DNA of 64,000 nt from an uncultured Clostridia bacterium (lineage in GTDB: Bacteria; Bacillota; Clostridia; Oscillospirales; Ruminococcaceae). Positions 7,755-16,747 of this stretch are shown here, piece by piece; the stretch's first letter is position 1, and each line of letters begins with the position of its first letter. The notes beneath the pieces are model-generated. The model was not told the DNA's origin. It saw only the letters and a program-made list of their open reading frames with translations, and did no database searches. Both the position numbers and the translations under genes were made by a program. The stretch lies in assembly GCA_947626165.1 (NCBI GenBank), contig CANQRG010000001.1:1-64000 (forward strand), in the 5' to 3' direction.

Positions 7755-8390
7755 ATGCAAAAGGGAATCATCGGTAAGAAAATCGGTATGACACAGATTT
7801 TCGACGAAGCAGGAAAGTTTATTCCTGTAACAGTTGTAGAGGCAGGTCCCTGCGTTGTTGTTCAGAAGAAAACAGTTGAGAACGACGGCTATAACGCTGT
7901 TCAGCTTGGTTTCGGCGACATCAGGGCAAAGAGAGTAAATAAGCCTTTACAGGGACATTTCAAAAAGGCTGACGTTGCTTTAAAGAGAACTTTAAAGGAA
8001 TTCAGACTTGACGACATCGACGTATTGAACGTCGGAGACATTGTAAAAGCAGACACTTTTGCTGAGGGCGACATCGTTGATGTAAGCGGAACCAGCAAGG
8101 GTAAAGGTTTTGCAGGAACAATTAAGCGTCACAACTTTGCAAGACTTAAAGAGTCGCACGGTACAGGTCCTGTTCACAGGCACGCAGGTTCTATGGGAGC
8201 TTGTTCGTCACCTTCGAGAATTTTCAAGGGAAAAGGAATGCCTGGACAGATGGGTAACGAAAAGGTTACTATCCAGAATCTCGAAGTTGTAAAGGTCGAC
8301 GCAGAAAATAATCTTATCGCAATCAAGGGAGCTATTCCGGGTCCTAAGAACGGTACGGTAACCGTTGTTGATTGTGTTAAGAAGGCTTAG
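7755..8390 (+). CDS. rplC: Ribosomal protein L3
   Basis: 50S assembly-initiating protein, 211 residues. Recognised by [13 protein letters not shown] at the N-terminus, the central [15 protein letters not shown] loop and [20 protein letters not shown] near the peptidyl transferase centre. The glutamine of [11 protein letters not shown] follows. The ATG is preceded by TAGGAGGAAA. Normal length and order. Confidence 0.98.
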   Translation: MQKGIIGKKIGMTQIFDEAGKFIPVTVVEAGPCVVVQKKTVENDGYNAVQLGFGDIRAKRVNKPLQGHFKKADVALKRTLKEFRLDDIDVLNVGDIVKADTFAEGDIVDVSGTSKGKGFAGTIKRHNFARLKESHGTGPVHRHAGSMGACSSPSRIFKGKGMPGQMGNEKVTIQNLEVVKVDAENNLIAIKGAIPGPKNGTVTVVDCVKKA

Positions 8391-8408
8391 TGGAAGGAGG
8401 AAGTAATT

Positions 8409-9032
8409 ATGCCACAGGTTTCAGTATATGATATGACAGGCAAAGAGGTTGCTACCGCTGAGCTTAATGATTCTGTTTTCGGAATCAAGCCGAATAAAGC
8501 TATAATGCACGCAATGGTCGTTAATTACCTTGCTAATCAAAGACAGGGCACACAGTCTACTCTCACTCGTTCAGAAGTAAGAGGAGGCGGAAAAAAGCCT
8601 TGGAGACAAAAGGAAACAGGCCATGCAAGACAAGGTTCTATCAGGGCTCCGCAGTGGGTACACGGCGGAATCGCTTTGGGACCAAAGCCAAGAGATTACA
8701 GCTATTCGTTAAATAAGAAGGAAAAGAGACTTGCTATGAAGTCGGCTCTTTCTTCAAAGGTGTTAGACAACGATATCGTTGTTGTTGACTCTATCAAGTG
8801 TGATGAGTTCAAGACAAAGACAATGGTTGAAATGCTGAAAGCGCTTAATGTAGAGACTAAAGCACTGGTTGTTATGCCGGAAGTGGATTTAAAGGTCGTT
8901 AAGAGCCTTTCAAACATTCCGGGTGTAAAGCCTACTCTTGTCAATACGTTAAATGTTTATGACATTCTTAATCACGACAAGTTTATCGTTGTTAAGGACG
9001 CCGTAGATAAGATTGAGGAGGTTTATGCATAA
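8409..9032 (+). CDS. rplD: Ribosomal protein L4
   Basis: 50S tunnel protein, 207 residues. Signatures are [33 protein letters not shown] (the extended tunnel loop, residues ~45-77) and the C-terminal [18 protein letters not shown]. In gammaproteobacteria L4 represses its own operon by binding the S10 leader. Whether it acts on the leader here is unknown. The stop overlaps the rplW start as TAATG. Confidence 0.98.
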   Translation: MPQVSVYDMTGKEVATAELNDSVFGIKPNKAIMHAMVVNYLANQRQGTQSTLTRSEVRGGGKKPWRQKETGHARQGSIRAPQWVHGGIALGPKPRDYSYSLNKKEKRLAMKSALSSKVLDNDIVVVDSIKCDEFKTKTMVEMLKALNVETKALVVMPEVDLKVVKSLSNIPGVKPTLVNTLNVYDILNHDKFIVVKDAVDKIEEVYA

Positions 9033-9328
9033 TGGAAAAAACTGCTCAAGATATTATTTTAAAGCCGATCATTACCGAGGCTTCTATGGAAGGCTTGGAG
9101 ATGAATAAGTACACATTCAAGGTTGCCAAAGACGCAAACAAGATCGAGATTGCAAAGGCGGTCGAAGAGCTCTTCGGAGTTAAGGTTGCAAAGGTAAATA
9201 CAATGAATTGCAGAGGCCGCAAAAAGAGAATGGGTATGTATGAGGGTATGACACCTTCATGGAAAAAGGCAATCGTTACACTTGCTGCAGGCGAGAAGAC
9301 AATCGAGTTCTTCAACAACTTAGTATAG
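9032..9328 (+). CDS. rplW: Ribosomal protein L23
   Basis: 50S exit-tunnel protein and docking site for SRP and trigger factor. It is 98 residues long, with the DIILKPIITEASM start and the KVAKVNTMNCRGRKKRMG loop. It is translationally coupled to rplD by a 1-nt overlap. A 94-bp gap with hairpins follows. Confidence 0.98.
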   Translation: MEKTAQDIILKPIITEASMEGLEMNKYTFKVAKDANKIEIAKAVEELFGVKVAKVNTMNCRGRKKRMGMYEGMTPSWKKAIVTLAAGEKTIEFFNNLV

Positions 9329-9333
9329 CCTCA

Positions 9334-9361
9334 GCAAAGGGCTTTGCAGTCTTTGCAAAGC
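9334..9361 (+). promoter_or_regulatory. Alternative hairpins between rplW and rplB
   Basis: GCTTTGCA (9341-9348) can pair with TGCAAAGC (9354-9361). The upstream GCAAAG (9334-9339) can instead pair with CTTTGC (9342-9347), so the two hairpins exclude each other. No T-tract follows. It resembles the rpsJ-rplC gap in design. Confidence 0.45.
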
Positions 9362-9422
9362 GTATGTATGGGAGCTTAAATGAGGCTCTCGCAAAACAAA
9401 CTTCAAAAGGAGTGAAATTCAA

Positions 9423-10256
9423 ATGGCAATAAAGAGCTATAAGCCGACGACTCCGGGAAGAAGAGGTATGACTACTATCGATTATTCTTCCTTGTCGAAG
9501 GTTGCTCCGGAAAAAAGCCTGATTCAGCCGGTCAAGAAGAAAGCCGGAAGAAACAGTTACGGTAGGATCACTGTTCGCCACAGAGGCGGCGGAGCAAGAA
9601 GAAAATACCGTATAATTGATTTCAAGAGAAATAAGCTGGATATGAACGCAGAGGTTATGACTCTTGAATACGACCCGAACCGTTCAGCATTCATTGCACT
9701 TTTGAAATACGAGGACGGTGAAAAGAGATACATTCTCGCACCTCACGGCTTAGAGGTAGGAGATATCGTTCGTGCAGGCGCTAATGTTGACATCAAGCCG
9801 GGTAACGCAAGTCAGCTGCAGAACATTCCCGTAGGTACTTTCATTCATAATATCGAGCTTTATCCAAGCAAGGGCGGTCAGCTTGTCCGCAGTGCGGGAA
9901 ATATGGCTCAGCTTATGGGTAAGGAAAACGGATATGCGCTTGTTAGACTTCCATCTGGTGAGATGAGAAATATCCCGCTTAACTGTATGGCTACTATCGG
10001 TCAGGTTTCAAACATCGACCACAGCAACGTAAACTACGGTAAAGCAGGAAGAAAGCGTCATATGGGCTGGAGACCTACTGTACGTGGTTCTGTTATGAAC
10101 CCGAACGACCACCCTCACGGCGGTGGTGAAGGTAAGTCGCCTATCGGACGTCCGGGACCTGTATCTCCTTGGGGTAAACCAACTCTCGGATACAAGACCC
10201 GTGCTAAACACAACAGGTCAGATAAGTTTATCGTAAAACGTAGAAACGGCAAATAA
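9423..10256 (+). CDS. rplB: Ribosomal protein L2
   Basis: 50S protein close to the peptidyl transferase centre, 277 residues. Typical stretches are [22 protein letters not shown] and the C-terminal [21 protein letters not shown], which contains the conserved functional histidine. The ATG follows AAAAGGAGTG. Normal family length. Confidence 0.98.
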   Translation: MAIKSYKPTTPGRRGMTTIDYSSLSKVAPEKSLIQPVKKKAGRNSYGRITVRHRGGGARRKYRIIDFKRNKLDMNAEVMTLEYDPNRSAFIALLKYEDGEKRYILAPHGLEVGDIVRAGANVDIKPGNASQLQNIPVGTFIHNIELYPSKGGQLVRSAGNMAQLMGKENGYALVRLPSGEMRNIPLNCMATIGQVSNIDHSNVNYGKAGRKRHMGWRPTVRGSVMNPNDHPHGGGEGKSPIGRPGPVSPWGKPTLGYKTRAKHNRSDKFIVKRRNGK

Positions 10257-10274
10257 CGAAAGGAGAACTGAATA

Positions 10275-10556
10275 ATGGGCAGAAGTGTTAAAAAGGGACC
10301 TTTCGTACAAGAGGTTCTACTCAAAAGAGTTAAAGCTATGAATGAAACAGGAGAAAAGAAAGTCTTAAAGACATGGAGCAGAGCTTCAACGATTTTCCCT
10401 GATTTCGTAGGTCATACATTCGCAGTTCACGACGGACGCAAGCACGTTCCTGTTTATGTTACCGAGGATATGGTAGGACATAAGCTGGGCGAGTTCGCAC
10501 CGACAAGAACATACAAAGGCCATGCCGGTTCAAAGGTTTCAAACACCGGTAAGTAG
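10275..10556 (+). CDS. rpsS: Ribosomal protein S19
   Basis: 30S head protein that complexes with S13, 93 residues. Signatures are [42 protein letters not shown] and [13 protein letters not shown]. The Shine-Dalgarno GAAAGGAGA (10258-10266) is exactly complementary to the CU-rich segment of the candidate small RNA at 56206-56312. Such a match to a strong SD could be chance. Confidence 0.98.
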   Translation: MGRSVKKGPFVQEVLLKRVKAMNETGEKKVLKTWSRASTIFPDFVGHTFAVHDGRKHVPVYVTEDMVGHKLGEFAPTRTYKGHAGSKVSNTGK

Positions 10557-10577
10557 CAGCCGAAGGGAGGATTTCAA

Positions 10578-10913
10578 ATGGAAGCAAGAGCTATATTAAA
10601 GGATGCTCGAATCGCTCCTCGTAAGGTTCAGATAGTTCTTGACCTTATTAGAGGAAAGGATTACGATGTTGCAATGGCAACATTAAAGCACACACCAAAA
10701 GCTGCCTGTGAATATCTTGAAAAGCTTCTGAAGTCGGCCGCTGCAAACGCAGAAAACAATCACAGTATGGATAAGAACAATCTCTATGTTGCTGAGTGTT
10801 TTGTGAGTCCGGGAAGAACTTTGAAGAGAATTATGCCAAGAGCAAAGGGCAGAGCTTTCAGAATCTTAAAGAGAACATCTCATGTTACTTTGGTTCTGAA
10901 AGAAAAGGAATAA
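10578..10913 (+). CDS. rplV: Ribosomal protein L22
   Basis: 50S protein lining the exit tunnel, 111 residues. It starts [27 protein letters not shown] and carries the beta-hairpin [20 protein letters not shown], the usual site of macrolide-resistance changes. The sequence looks wild type. The ATG follows GGGAGGA. Confidence 0.98.
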   Translation: MEARAILKDARIAPRKVQIVLDLIRGKDYDVAMATLKHTPKAACEYLEKLLKSAAANAENNHSMDKNNLYVAECFVSPGRTLKRIMPRAKGRAFRILKRTSHVTLVLKEKE

Positions 10914-10933
10914 GCTGAAAGAGGAGGTAAACT

Positions 10934-11701
10934 ATGGGCCAGAAAGTAAACCCACATGGATATCGTGTCGGAGTAATCAAAGATTGGGATTCCCGTTGGT
11001 TTGCGAATAAATCAACTTTCGGCGATACACTTGTAGAAGACCATAAGGTCAGAAATTATATCAAAAAGACCTTATATTCAGCAGGTGTTCCACGTATCGA
11101 GATTGAGAGATTTGCAGATAAAGTAAAGATTCACATTCACTGCGCAAAGCCGGGAATGGTGATCGGACAAAAGGGAGCTACTATTGAGAAGCTTCGTCAG
11201 AAAATCGAAAAAATGATAAACAAGTCGGTTGCGATAAATATTATTGAGGTTAGACAGCCTGACTTGAATGCACAGCTTGTTGCCGAAAGAATTGCTTTGG
11301 ACCTTGAGAACAGAATTTCTTTCAGGAGAGCAATGAAGCAGACTATCGGCAGAGCAATGAAGTTCGGAGCAAAGGGTATCAAGACAAGATGCTCGGGACG
11401 TCTGGGCGGCGCAGAAATCGCAAGAGCTGAGAGTTATCACGAGGGTACTATCCCTCTGCAGACTATCAGAGCTGACATTGATTACGGTTTTGCTGAGGCA
11501 GACACAACTTACGGAAAAATCGGAGTTAAAGTCTGGATCTACCGTGGAGAGGTTTTGAAGGGCGAGGTTCCTGAAACTCAGAAGAGAGAGACAAAGGACA
11601 GACCTGAAAGAAGACGCCGCAGCAGAGGCAACGGCGACGAAAGACCAAGACGCCGCAGTGCAAGACCGAGAAACGAGAAAAAAGAAGGAGGTAACGAATA
11701 A
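10934..11701 (+). CDS. rpsC: Ribosomal protein S3
   Basis: 30S mRNA-entry protein with helicase activity, 255 residues. A KH type-2 domain lies around residues 40-110 ([20 protein letters not shown]) and the conserved C-terminal domain runs to ~210. A strongly basic, Arg-rich tail (~215-255) makes it longer than the ~220-residue Bacillus protein; the tail is low-complexity and lineage-variable. The stop overlaps the rplP start. Confidence 0.98.
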   Translation: MGQKVNPHGYRVGVIKDWDSRWFANKSTFGDTLVEDHKVRNYIKKTLYSAGVPRIEIERFADKVKIHIHCAKPGMVIGQKGATIEKLRQKIEKMINKSVAINIIEVRQPDLNAQLVAERIALDLENRISFRRAMKQTIGRAMKFGAKGIKTRCSGRLGGAEIARAESYHEGTIPLQTIRADIDYGFAEADTTYGKIGVKVWIYRGEVLKGEVPETQKRETKDRPERRRRSRGNGDERPRRRSARPRNEKKEGGNE

Positions 11702-12132
11702 TGCTACTTCCAAAGAGAGTAAAACATCGTAAACAGCACAGAGGACGCATGACAGGTAAGGCGTACCGCGGAAATAAGGTAACAAACGGTGATTACGGTT
11801 TACAGGCTCTTGAGCCTGCATGGATCACTTCAAACCAGATAGAGTCTGCCCGTATCGCTATGACAAGATACATCAAGCGTGGCGGACAGGTTTGGATAAA
11901 GATTTTCCCGGATAAGCCTGTTACAAAGAAGCCTTTGGAAACTCGTATGGGTAAAGGTAAAGGAGCTCCCGAGTATTGGGTAGCGGTTGTTAAGCCCGGA
12001 AGAGTTATGTTTGAGATAGAAGGCGTTTCGGAGGAGATTGCAAGAGAGGCTATGCGTCTTGCATCGCACAAGCTTCCGATAAAGTGTAAGTTTATAGCTA
12101 AAGAAACTCAAGAAACGGGTGGTGAGCAATAA
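11701..12132 (+). CDS. rplP: Ribosomal protein L16
   Basis: 50S protein near the A and P sites, 143 residues. Signatures are [48 protein letters not shown] and [22 protein letters not shown]. It overlaps both neighbours by 1 nt (TAATG), suggesting coupled translation of rpsC-rplP-rpmC. Confidence 0.98.
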   Translation: MLLPKRVKHRKQHRGRMTGKAYRGNKVTNGDYGLQALEPAWITSNQIESARIAMTRYIKRGGQVWIKIFPDKPVTKKPLETRMGKGKGAPEYWVAVVKPGRVMFEIEGVSEEIAREAMRLASHKLPIKCKFIAKETQETGGEQ

Positions 12133-12329
12133 TGAAAGCAAGTGAAATCAGAGATTTATCAACGCAAGAGCTTAACGAGAAATTGGCTGAGTTAAAGCAG
12201 GAGCTTTTTAACCTTCGTTTTCAGCATGCTATCAACCAGCTTGACAATCCTATGAGAATGAAGGCAGTCAAGAGGGATATTGCTCGTGTTAAGACATTCA
12301 TTCGTAAACAAGAGTCCAGCGAAGAATAA
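12132..12329 (+). CDS. rpmC: Ribosomal protein L29
   Basis: Small 50S exit-site protein, 65 residues. It is recognised by ELNEKLAELKQELFNLRFQHAINQLDNPMRMKAVKRDIARVKT. It overlaps rplP by 1 nt and precedes rpsQ, the standard order. Confidence 0.97.
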   Translation: MKASEIRDLSTQELNEKLAELKQELFNLRFQHAINQLDNPMRMKAVKRDIARVKTFIRKQESSEE

Positions 12330-12347
12330 TTAAGAGGAGGATTAACT

Positions 12348-12605
12348 GTGAGCGAAAGAAATCTTAGAAAAACAAGAGTAGGAAAAGTTGTTTCAAACAA
12401 GATGGATAAGACAATAGTTGTCGCTATCGAGGATAAGGTTCAACATCCGCTTTATAAGAAAATCATTAACAGAACTTTGAAGCTGAAAGCGCATGACGAG
12501 AACAACGTCTGCAATATAGGCGACGTGGTTGAGGTTATGGAAACACGTCCTCTGTCTAAGGATAAGAGATGGCGTTTGGTTAAGGTTCTGGAAGAAGTTA
12601 AGTAG
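12348..12605 (+). CDS. rpsQ: Ribosomal protein S17
   Basis: 30S OB-fold primary rRNA-binding protein, 85 residues. It carries [21 protein letters not shown] and a typical C-terminal [21 protein letters not shown]. The start is GTG after AGAGGAGG. A 72-bp gap with a short AT-rich palindrome follows before rplN. Confidence 0.98.
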   Translation: MSERNLRKTRVGKVVSNKMDKTIVVAIEDKVQHPLYKKIINRTLKLKAHDENNVCNIGDVVEVMETRPLSKDKRWRLVKVLEEVK

Positions 12606-12677
12606 TAATAGTAAGTAGGTTGAAAAAGAGAAATTCTCTTAATTTAGACCTTTTAAGTTTGAAAGGAGGAACGCACT

Positions 12678-13046
12678 GTGATACAAATGCAAACTTCACT
12701 AAAGGTTGCTGATAACACGGGAGCTAAAGAGCTTATGTGTATCAGAGTTTTAGGCGGAACACGCAGAAGATATGCAAACATCGGTGACGTAGTTGTTGCT
12801 TCGGTTAAAAAAGCAACACCGGGCGGCGTTGTTAAAAAAGGCGATGTAGTTAAAGCAGTTATCGTTCGTTCAGCAAAGGGTCTTCGTCGTGAGGATGGAA
12901 CCTACATCCGTTTCGATGAAAACGCTGCTGTAATTATAAAAGAAGATCAGAATCCAAGAGGTACCCGTATCTTTGGACCGGTAGCCAGAGAGCTTCGTGA
13001 TAAGAACTATATGAAGATCTTATCTCTTGCTCCTGAAGTATTATAA
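12678..13046 (+). CDS. rplN: Ribosomal protein L14
   Basis: 50S protein at the subunit interface and binding site of the silencing factor RsfS, 122 residues. It starts [27 protein letters not shown] and is conserved throughout. The start is GTG after GAAAGGAGG. An internal ATG three codons later is less well placed. Confidence 0.98.
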   Translation: MIQMQTSLKVADNTGAKELMCIRVLGGTRRRYANIGDVVVASVKKATPGGVVKKGDVVKAVIVRSAKGLRREDGTYIRFDENAAVIIKEDQNPRGTRIFGPVARELRDKNYMKILSLAPEVL

Positions 13047-13061
13047 TGGAGGGCGGTTAGA

Positions 13062-13385
13062 ATGAATAAATTACACATCAAAACCGGCGACACCGTTATT
13101 GTTCTTTCAGGAAAAGAGAGAGGCAAAAAGGGAAAGGTACTCGCTGTATCTCCTAAGGAGTCAAAGGTTATTATTGAAGGCGTAAATATGTGCACAAAGC
13201 ACGTTAAGCCAAGAAGACAAGGCGAGGCAGGCGGAATAGTTAAGGCTGAGGCTGCAATGTACGCTTGCAAGGTTCAGGCAGTTTGCCCAAAATGCGGAAA
13301 GCCGACCCGTATCGGACACAAGATTTTGGACGACGGTTCAAAGGTTAGAGTTTGCAGAAATGCAGACTGCCGTGAAGAGTTTTAA
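13062..13385 (+). CDS. rplX: Ribosomal protein L24 with zinc-ribbon-like C-terminus
   Basis: 50S assembly initiator, 107 residues. A KOW motif lies near the N-terminus (KTGDTVIVLSGKERGKKGKV). The C-terminal third holds four cysteines, C75-x2-C78 and C98-x4-C103, in the arrangement of a small zinc ribbon. This is absent from Bacillus and E. coli L24 as I remember them, though cysteine-containing forms occur in other clostridia. The ATG follows GGAGGGCGG. Confidence 0.96.
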   Translation: MNKLHIKTGDTVIVLSGKERGKKGKVLAVSPKESKVIIEGVNMCTKHVKPRRQGEAGGIVKAEAAMYACKVQAVCPKCGKPTRIGHKILDDGSKVRVCRNADCREEF

Positions 13386-13398
13386 GGAGGAGTAAACG

Positions 13399-13941
13399 AT
13401 GGCTAGACTTAAAGACGAGTATGTTAGCAGCGTAGCTCCTGCTATGATGAAAAAATTCGGCTACAAAAATGTTATGCAAATACCAAAGCTTGATAAGGTC
13501 GTTATCAACGTAGGCTGCGGAGAGGCTAAGGACAATTCAAAGGTCGTTGACGCAGTTATGGCTGACTTAGCAGCAATCACAGGTCAAAAGCCTATTGTTT
13601 GCAAGGCTAAGAAATCTGTCGCAAACTTCAAGCTTAGAGAAGGACAGATTATCGGAGTTAAGGTAACCTTGAGAGCAGAAAGAATGTACGAATTCGTTGA
13701 CAGACTATTTAACGTAGCTTTTCCGCGTGTTCGTGACTTCAGAGGAATTAATCCTAACTCGTTCGACGGAAGAGGAAACTACTCAACAGGTGTTAAAGAG
13801 CAGCTTATCTTCCCAGAGATCGAGTATGATAAAATCGACAAGGTTCGTGGTATGGATATCAACTTTATCACTACTGCAAAAACTGATGAAGAAGCTAAGG
13901 AGCTGCTGACATTACTGGGCGCTCCGTTCGCTGACAGGTAA
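13399..13941 (+). CDS. rplE: Ribosomal protein L5
   Basis: 50S central protuberance protein that binds 5S rRNA, 180 residues. Recognised by [35 protein letters not shown] and [34 protein letters not shown]. The ATG follows AAGGAGG. Normal length and position. Confidence 0.98.
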   Translation: MARLKDEYVSSVAPAMMKKFGYKNVMQIPKLDKVVINVGCGEAKDNSKVVDAVMADLAAITGQKPIVCKAKKSVANFKLREGQIIGVKVTLRAERMYEFVDRLFNVAFPRVRDFRGINPNSFDGRGNYSTGVKEQLIFPEIEYDKIDKVRGMDINFITTAKTDEEAKELLTLLGAPFADR

Positions 13942-13960
13942 GAAAGAGGAGGAAATCAAT

Positions 13961-14146
13961 ATGGCAAAGAAGGCTATGAAAAACAAACAGCAATTACCGC
14001 CAAAGTATTCCACTCGAGCTTACAACAGATGTAAAATCTGTGGCAGACCTCACGCTTATCTCAGAAAGTTCGGCATCTGCCGTATCTGCTTCAGAGAGTT
14101 AGCGCACAAAGGTCAGATCCCGGGTGTAAAAAAGGCAAGTTGGTAA
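13961..14146 (+). CDS. rpsN: Ribosomal protein S14, zinc-binding short form
   Basis: 30S head protein of the 61-residue type-Z class, with an intact zinc knuckle C-x2-C ... C-x2-C (CKIC and CRIC in [20 protein letters not shown]). This is the constitutive operon-encoded form of Gram-positives; no zinc-free paralogue is in the window. The ATG follows AGAGGAGG. Confidence 0.98.
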   Translation: MAKKAMKNKQQLPPKYSTRAYNRCKICGRPHAYLRKFGICRICFRELAHKGQIPGVKKASW

Positions 14147-14176
14147 AGAACATTCATTTAAAGGAGGTTAACTGCA

Positions 14177-14575
14177 ATGCAAATTACTGATACAATAGCT
14201 GATTTATTGACCAGAATTCGTAATGCAAGTTCTGCAAAGCACGCAACAGTTGACATTCCTGCATCGAAAATGAAGAAGGCTATCACACAGATCCTTGTTG
14301 ACGAGGGTTACATTTCAGGCTTTCAATTCATTGAAGACGAAAAGCAGGGTATCATTAGAATTACTCTAAAATATGACGAGAACAACACACCGGTTATTTC
14401 AGGACTTAGAAGAGTATCAAAGCCGGGCTTGAGAATTTATTCAAGCTGCGAGGATATGCCAAAGGTAATGAAAGGACTCGGAGTAGCAATCATCTCAACA
14501 TCAAAGGGAATTGTTACTGACAAGATGGCAAGAGAGCTTAATGTCGGTGGAGAAGTTCTTGCATTTGTCTGGTAA
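14177..14575 (+). CDS. rpsH: Ribosomal protein S8
   Basis: 30S primary-binding protein, 132 residues. Markers are [13 protein letters not shown] at the N-terminus and the C-terminal [31 protein letters not shown]. In E. coli S8 regulates the spc operon post-transcriptionally; nothing in this sequence shows that here. The ATG follows AAGGAGG. Confidence 0.98.
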   Translation: MQITDTIADLLTRIRNASSAKHATVDIPASKMKKAITQILVDEGYISGFQFIEDEKQGIIRITLKYDENNTPVISGLRRVSKPGLRIYSSCEDMPKVMKGLGVAIISTSKGIVTDKMARELNVGGEVLAFVW

Positions 14576-14587
14576 GGAGGAACAGTT

Positions 14588-15139
14588 ATGTCGAGAATAG
14601 GTATTAAACCAATAAGTGTTCCTGCCGGAGTAGACGTAAGTATTGCTGATGGTAATGTAGTTACTGTTAAAGGCGCTAAGGGAACATTGGTAAAAACATT
14701 TCACAAGGATATGATAATTACCCTTGAGAACAATGAGATCAAAGTAAGCCGTCCTTCAGAGGACAAAAAGCACAAGTCGCTTCACGGCTTGACAAGAACA
14801 CTTATCGCAAATATGGTCGAGGGTGTTTTAAACGGTTATTCAAAGACACTTGTAATCGAAGGTGTTGGATACAGAGCGGCAAAACAGGGCAGCGACCTTG
14901 TTATGAATCTCGGTTATTCACATCAGGTAGTGGTTCCTGAGACCGACGACGTTAAAATCGAGGTTACAAACCCGAACACGATAGTAGTTTCAGGCGCCGA
15001 CAAGCAAGCGGTTGGTCAGTTCGCTAGCGAAATCCGCGAAAAGCGTCCGCCGGAGCCTTATAAGGGTAAGGGAATTCGTTATGAAAACGAAAGAATTATC
15101 CGTAAAGAAGGTAAAGCCGGTAAGGGTGCAAAATCTTAG
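14588..15139 (+). CDS. rplF: Ribosomal protein L6
   Basis: 50S protein near the GTPase centre, 183 residues. It has two related alpha/beta domains. MSRIGIKPI, GVGYRAAKQGSDLVMNLGYSH and the C-terminal RPPEPYKGKGIRYENERIIRKEGKAGK are diagnostic. The ATG follows AAGGAGG directly after rpsH. Confidence 0.98.
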   Translation: MSRIGIKPISVPAGVDVSIADGNVVTVKGAKGTLVKTFHKDMIITLENNEIKVSRPSEDKKHKSLHGLTRTLIANMVEGVLNGYSKTLVIEGVGYRAAKQGSDLVMNLGYSHQVVVPETDDVKIEVTNPNTIVVSGADKQAVGQFASEIREKRPPEPYKGKGIRYENERIIRKEGKAGKGAKS

Positions 15140-15157
15140 TAAGGGAGTGTTCACACT

Positions 15158-15517
15158 ATGGTTAAAAAGATTGACAGGGCAAAAGCCAGAAACAAAAGAC
15201 ACCAGAGGCTCCGCAACAAGGTTTCGGGAACTCCTGAGTGTCCGCGTCTAAGTGTATTCCGCTCCTCAAAGCATATATATGCACAAATTATCGACGACGT
15301 AAACGGCGTTACACTCGCTGCAGCATCAAGTCTCGACAAGGGGTTTGACGGAAACGGCGGCAACGCAGAGGGCGCAAAGAAGGTCGGCGAGGCTGTTGCC
15401 AAGGCTGCTTTGGATAAGAAAATCGAAAATGTCGTATTCGACAGAGGCGGTTATCTCTATCACGGAAGAGTTAAGGAATTAGCTGAAGGAGCTCGTGAGG
15501 GCGGTCTGAAATTCTAA
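15158..15517 (+). CDS. rplR: Ribosomal protein L18
   Basis: 50S protein that binds 5S rRNA with L5, 119 residues. Recognised by [41 protein letters not shown] and the C-terminal [26 protein letters not shown]. The ATG follows AAGGGAGTG. A 72-bp gap with a 6-bp hairpin (ACAAAG/CTTTGT) separates it from rpsE. Confidence 0.98.
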   Translation: MVKKIDRAKARNKRHQRLRNKVSGTPECPRLSVFRSSKHIYAQIIDDVNGVTLAAASSLDKGFDGNGGNAEGAKKVGEAVAKAALDKKIENVVFDRGGYLYHGRVKELAEGAREGGLKF

Positions 15518-15589
15518 GCAGATTCAGATTCATTTGTGCAGACAAAGTAAATTACACGCTTTGTTTAAGTTTTAAAGGAGGTTATACTT

Positions 15590-16090
15590 TTGGCTTTAAT
15601 AGATGCATCAACACTGGAACTGAGTGAAAAGGTAGTTTCCATTAACAGAGTATCAAAAACTGTTAAGGGCGGCCGTATAATGAAATTTTCGGCGCTCGTT
15701 GTTGTCGGAGACGGAAACGGCATAGTAGGTTTTGGTATGGGTAAGTCTTCCGAAGTTCCTGACGCTATCCGCAAGGGAATTGAAGACGCAAAGAAAAACC
15801 TTATAAGAATCTCACTCAGAGGAACAACAATTCCACACGAAATCGTCGGCGCTTTTGGTGCGGGCAGGGTTTTGATGAAGCCGGCTGCTCCCGGTACGGG
15901 AGTTATCGCAGGCGGACCTGTCAGAGCCGTTGTGGAAATGGCAGGAATAAAGGATATCAGAACAAAATCGCTTCGTTCTAATAATCCATGTAATGTAGTA
16001 AGGGCTACAATAAACGGTTTAGCTTCAGTCAAGTCAGCAGAAGAGGTTGCTGCAAAGAGAGGCAAGACGGTTAAAGAAATATTAGGCTAA
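15590..16090 (+). CDS. rpsE: Ribosomal protein S5
   Basis: 30S fidelity protein, 166 residues, with the N-terminal dsRNA-binding-like domain ([26 protein letters not shown]) and the C-terminal domain ([19 protein letters not shown]). The start is TTG, correctly spaced after AAAGGAGG. The next ATG falls inside the conserved N-terminus, so TTG is preferred. Confidence 0.97.
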   Translation: MALIDASTLELSEKVVSINRVSKTVKGGRIMKFSALVVVGDGNGIVGFGMGKSSEVPDAIRKGIEDAKKNLIRISLRGTTIPHEIVGAFGAGRVLMKPAAPGTGVIAGGPVRAVVEMAGIKDIRTKSLRSNNPCNVVRATINGLASVKSAEEVAAKRGKTVKEILG

Positions 16091-16104
16091 GGAGGAATAA
16101 AGCA

Positions 16105-16284
16105 ATGGCAAATCTGAAAATAACATTAGTTAAAAGTCTTATAAGAACGAAAAAAGACCAAATTGCTACCGCTCATTCTCTTGGTCTGAGAAAAATCGGT
16201 GCGGAAACAATTCAACCTGATAACGCACAGACACAAGGTAAGATTAAGAAAATTAGTCACCTTATCAAAGTAACCGAAGCGTAA
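16105..16284 (+). CDS. rpmD: Ribosomal protein L30
   Basis: A 59-residue 50S protein. The translation begins [20 protein letters not shown] and continues [20 protein letters not shown], the family signature in which the conserved HSLGLRKIG motif is intact. The ATG is 7 nt after AAGGAGGA, and the gene sits in its standard place between rpsE and rplO. Confidence 0.96.
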   Translation: MANLKITLVKSLIRTKKDQIATAHSLGLRKIGAETIQPDNAQTQGKIKKISHLIKVTEA

Positions 16285-16305
16285 TGCAAGGAGGTGCGTA
16301 TAAAA

Positions 16306-16746
16306 ATGAAATTGCACGAATTATCACCAAACGCAGGTTCCAACAAGGAAAGAAAGCGTATTGGTAGAGGACATGGCTCAGGTCAGGGAAAAACTGCCGG
16401 CAAGGGACATAAGGGTCAAAAGGCTCGTTCAGGGGGCGGCGTTAGACCGGGCTTTGAGGGCGGTCAAATGCCATTGACCCAAAGAATACCTAAGCGTGGG
16501 TTTAATAATATATTTGCAGATAAGGTAGTTGCTTTAAATGTTTCTGATTTGGAAAGATTTAACGACGGAATTACTGTAGATGCTGAGATTCTTGAAGCAG
16601 CCGGACTTGTAAAAGGCAAGTATGATAAAATAAAGATTCTCGGAAACGGTGAGCTAACTAAAAACCTGACCGTTAAGGCAAACGCTTTTTCAGCCAGCGC
16701 TAAGGAAAAAATCGAAAAAGCCGGCGGAAAGGCTGAGGTGATGTAA
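16306..16746 (+). CDS. rplO: Ribosomal protein L15
   Basis: 50S late-assembly protein, 146 residues from the ATG at 16306, chosen because it follows AAGGAGG (16288-16294) and gives the family start [26 protein letters not shown] four codons upstream overlaps the Shine-Dalgarno and is not credible. The Gly-rich N-terminal extension ([18 protein letters not shown]) is normal. Confidence 0.97.
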   Translation: MKLHELSPNAGSNKERKRIGRGHGSGQGKTAGKGHKGQKARSGGGVRPGFEGGQMPLTQRIPKRGFNNIFADKVVALNVSDLERFNDGITVDAEILEAAGLVKGKYDKIKILGNGELTKNLTVKANAFSASAKEKIEKAGGKAEVM

Positions 16747-16747
16747 G

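Noticed and set aside
11078-11821. 247-codon minus-strand open frame across rpsC and rplP
   Set aside because: Ser/Leu/Cys-rich translation antisense to two highly conserved ribosomal genes; no start signals.
15565-16065. 166-codon open frame on the minus strand across rpsE
   Set aside because: It mirrors the rpsE reading frame, has no SD, and translates to low-complexity sequence. rpsE itself is certain.
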